From a virus, in IMG/VR virus record IMGVR_UViG_3300046474_000317, positions 1 through 29,651 of that record: 29,651 nt of DNA; one strand, 5' to 3'. Position numbers and translations under genes: made by a program. This document shows, piece by piece, positions 28,928 to 29,651 of the stretch. Numbering within the stretch: the first letter of the stretch is position 1; every line of letters begins with the position of its first letter. The notes below the pieces were generated by a model. The model was not told where the DNA came from, searched no databases, and was given only the letters and a program-made list of their open reading frames with translations.

Positions 28928-29137
28928 TCACTCCGGCGTCATCAGCACCGCGAGCGTCAGCTTGATAAATTCTTCGTTCTTATCGATGGTGTCCAGGGCG
29001 CCACGCACGTTGTCGGCGACGTCGGCCGCACCGCGCTGCTCGACCCAGTTTGAAAGCTCCAGGATGGCGGCTTCGAGGGCGAGCTGATTTTCATTGATCT
29101 TGAACAGCAGGGAAGGGAGCAGGTCTGAGTTGGGCAT
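28928..29137 (-). CDS. Small helical protein near the prophage end, unknown function
   Basis: The 69-residue protein starts at ATG 29137, behind AGAGGA with 7-8 bases of spacing. The frame is open upstream to 29329, but that part has no matching start signal. It reads MPNSDLLPSLLFKINENQ, then a helix LALEAAILELSNWVEQRG, and a second amphipathic part with DVADNVRGALDTIDKNEEF and ends LAVLMTPE. It appears to be a compact all-helical protein without membrane segment or Cys. It is the last gene before the attachment site. Small proteins of this sort recur at the ends of Pseudomonas prophages, but I know of no assigned function. Confidence 0.7.
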   Translation of the reverse strand: MPNSDLLPSLLFKINENQLALEAAILELSNWVEQRGAADVADNVRGALDTIDKNEEFIKLTLAVLMTPE

Positions 29138-29354
29138 TGCGAATCCTCTGTGAGAATTCAGCGTAGCAGTCGGGGAAGTTGTGGGCATAGGGGAAGGGTA
29201 GCGGTCGACAGAATGCTGGGGAGATTTTGCGCAAAACCTCCTCTGGAGGCCGCGTATTTTCGTTTGCATGAACACAAAAAATCGGGTTTTTTGCCACCGC
29301 TGGAAGGGGCTATATTCTTTTGAAAACAATAGGTTAGGCCGCTACAGCCCCCAA

Positions 29355-29400
29355 CATGGGGTGCTAGGGGTCGAGTGTTCGAATCACTCCGTCCCGACCA
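29355..29400 (+). tRNA. 3' fragment of tRNA-Pro(GGG) = prophage attachment site
   Basis: From the anticodon loop (CATGGGGTG, anticodon GGG) to the encoded CCA end these 46 bases are the 3' part of a proline tRNA. The GCTAGGG side of the anticodon stem, the T-arm GAGTG-TTCGAAT-CACTC and the acceptor strand CGTCCCG followed by ACCA are all present. The sequence before 29355 does not contain the acceptor 5' strand CGGGACG, a D-arm, or the left half of the anticodon stem. This is therefore a partial copy, as left at one end when a phage integrates into a tRNA gene. The intact gene is expected at the other prophage end. Confidence 0.85.
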
Positions 29401-29408
29401 TATAATTC

Positions 29409-29450
29409 AAGGGGTTGCGAGATTTTATCTCGCGACCCCTTTTTATTTTT
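29409..29450 (+). terminator. Strong rho-independent terminator of the host tRNA locus
   Basis: A 15-bp stem with one G-T pair (29409-29423 with 29427-29441), a TTT loop and a following TTTTATTTTT form a strong terminator directly after the tRNA fragment. It most likely belonged to the host tRNA-Pro transcription unit and now caps the prophage edge. Confidence 0.9.
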
Positions 29451-29651
29451 CAGCGTTTTCACTTCTATAAAATGACTGGCTCTGGGTGGAACCCTCATCT
29501 CTTTCGGAGGAGATGGGTCTCTAGGCCGAGTATTACCTTGACGAAAGACAGCAATCGACCTCAAGCCACTCTAATTCGGTCCCGCCGTGGATCGACGCGT
29601 GGTAAGTGTCAGCGATCGAGAAACTAGACGGTTCTGACTGCCAACGCTTTT
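29451..29651. other. Host DNA beyond the attachment site, no gene seen
   Basis: These 201 bases lie outside the prophage. They contain no credible reading frame with a ribosome-binding site. An inverted repeat with a two-base bulge (ACCCTCATCTC at 29491 and GAGATGGGT at 29510) is present but is not followed by a T-run. Confidence 0.5.

Noticed and set aside
29225-29236. The palindrome TTTTGCGCAAAA as a regulatory operator
   Set aside because: It is a single short palindrome with no clear promoter or gene start next to it, so no function can be supported.
29320-29400. A complete tRNA gene
   Set aside because: No D-arm, 5' acceptor strand or left anticodon half-stem can be found; only the 3' part is present.
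29491-29518. Inverted repeat in host DNA as a terminator or small RNA
   Set aside because: The stem has a two-base bulge and is not followed by a T-run; no promoter is evident.
29364-29564. A minus-strand frame covering the tRNA fragment and terminator (ending GRDGVIRTLDP)
   Set aside because: Its end is the reverse translation of the tRNA 3' part, a known type of false gene call next to tRNA genes.

Overview
The window is the right-hand part of a Pseudomonas prophage, probably in a P. fluorescens-group host. It ends at the attachment site plus about 250 bases of host DNA. The host guess rests on the GC-rich coding style, on gene families typical of Pseudomonas temperate phages, and on the last landmark: a 46-base 3' fragment of a proline tRNA (anticodon GGG) at 29355-29400, followed by a strong terminator. 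Everything left of that fragment looks like phage DNA; the left prophage end lies outside the window.

Layout. (1) 1-2591: the end of the early/middle operon, with short ATGA-overlapping genes: a partial gene, a 39-residue membrane peptide, a VRR-NUC nuclease, a complete tyrosine recombinase, a zinc-finger protein and a Q-type late antiterminator. (2) 2588-3540: a candidate late promoter directly after Q, then two AT-richer convergent cargo genes around a shared terminator. (3) 3630-4414: a terminator and two small membrane proteins (holin candidates). (4) 4430-12257: a lambda-type packaging and head module (gpZ-like protein, candidate cos region, Nu1-like and GpA-like terminase, gpW, portal, a prohead protease fused to a Mu gpT-like capsid protein, DUF2190 protein, FII-like joining protein). 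(5) 12260-21718: a Mu-type contractile tail in the Mu gene order (tail terminator, DUF2635, sheath, tube, tail chaperones with a -1 frameshift site, tape measure, gpN, gpP, gp45, gp46, gp47). (6) 21727-24813: host-range genes: a gp48 protein with a long adhesin extension, a glycine-rich fibre and a fibre assembly chaperone. (7) 24820-26528: an AT-richer minus-strand insert with an acyltransferase, a decayed duplicate of the endolysin start and an unknown gene. (8) 26716-27779: GH19 endolysin and nested Rz/Rz1 spanins. (9) 27791-29137: three minus-strand genes, one behind a textbook LexA box, then the att site.

The virion would be a myovirus: a lambda-like DNA packaging machine and head on a Mu-like contractile tail. 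Q would let polymerase read through the terminators between the late promoter and the lysis, head and tail genes. The minus-strand genes lie outside that transcript and could be expressed in the lysogen; the acyltransferase is a good candidate for changing the host surface polysaccharide.

Most interesting items: the T TTT TTA slippery site in the tail chaperone pair; a strong internal ribosome-binding site in the protease-capsid fusion; the endolysin remnant beside the acyltransferase; the LexA box; three exact 40-residue repeats in the tape measure; and a complete tyrosine recombinase about 27 kb from the attachment site. I did not find a wholly unknown multi-gene system.
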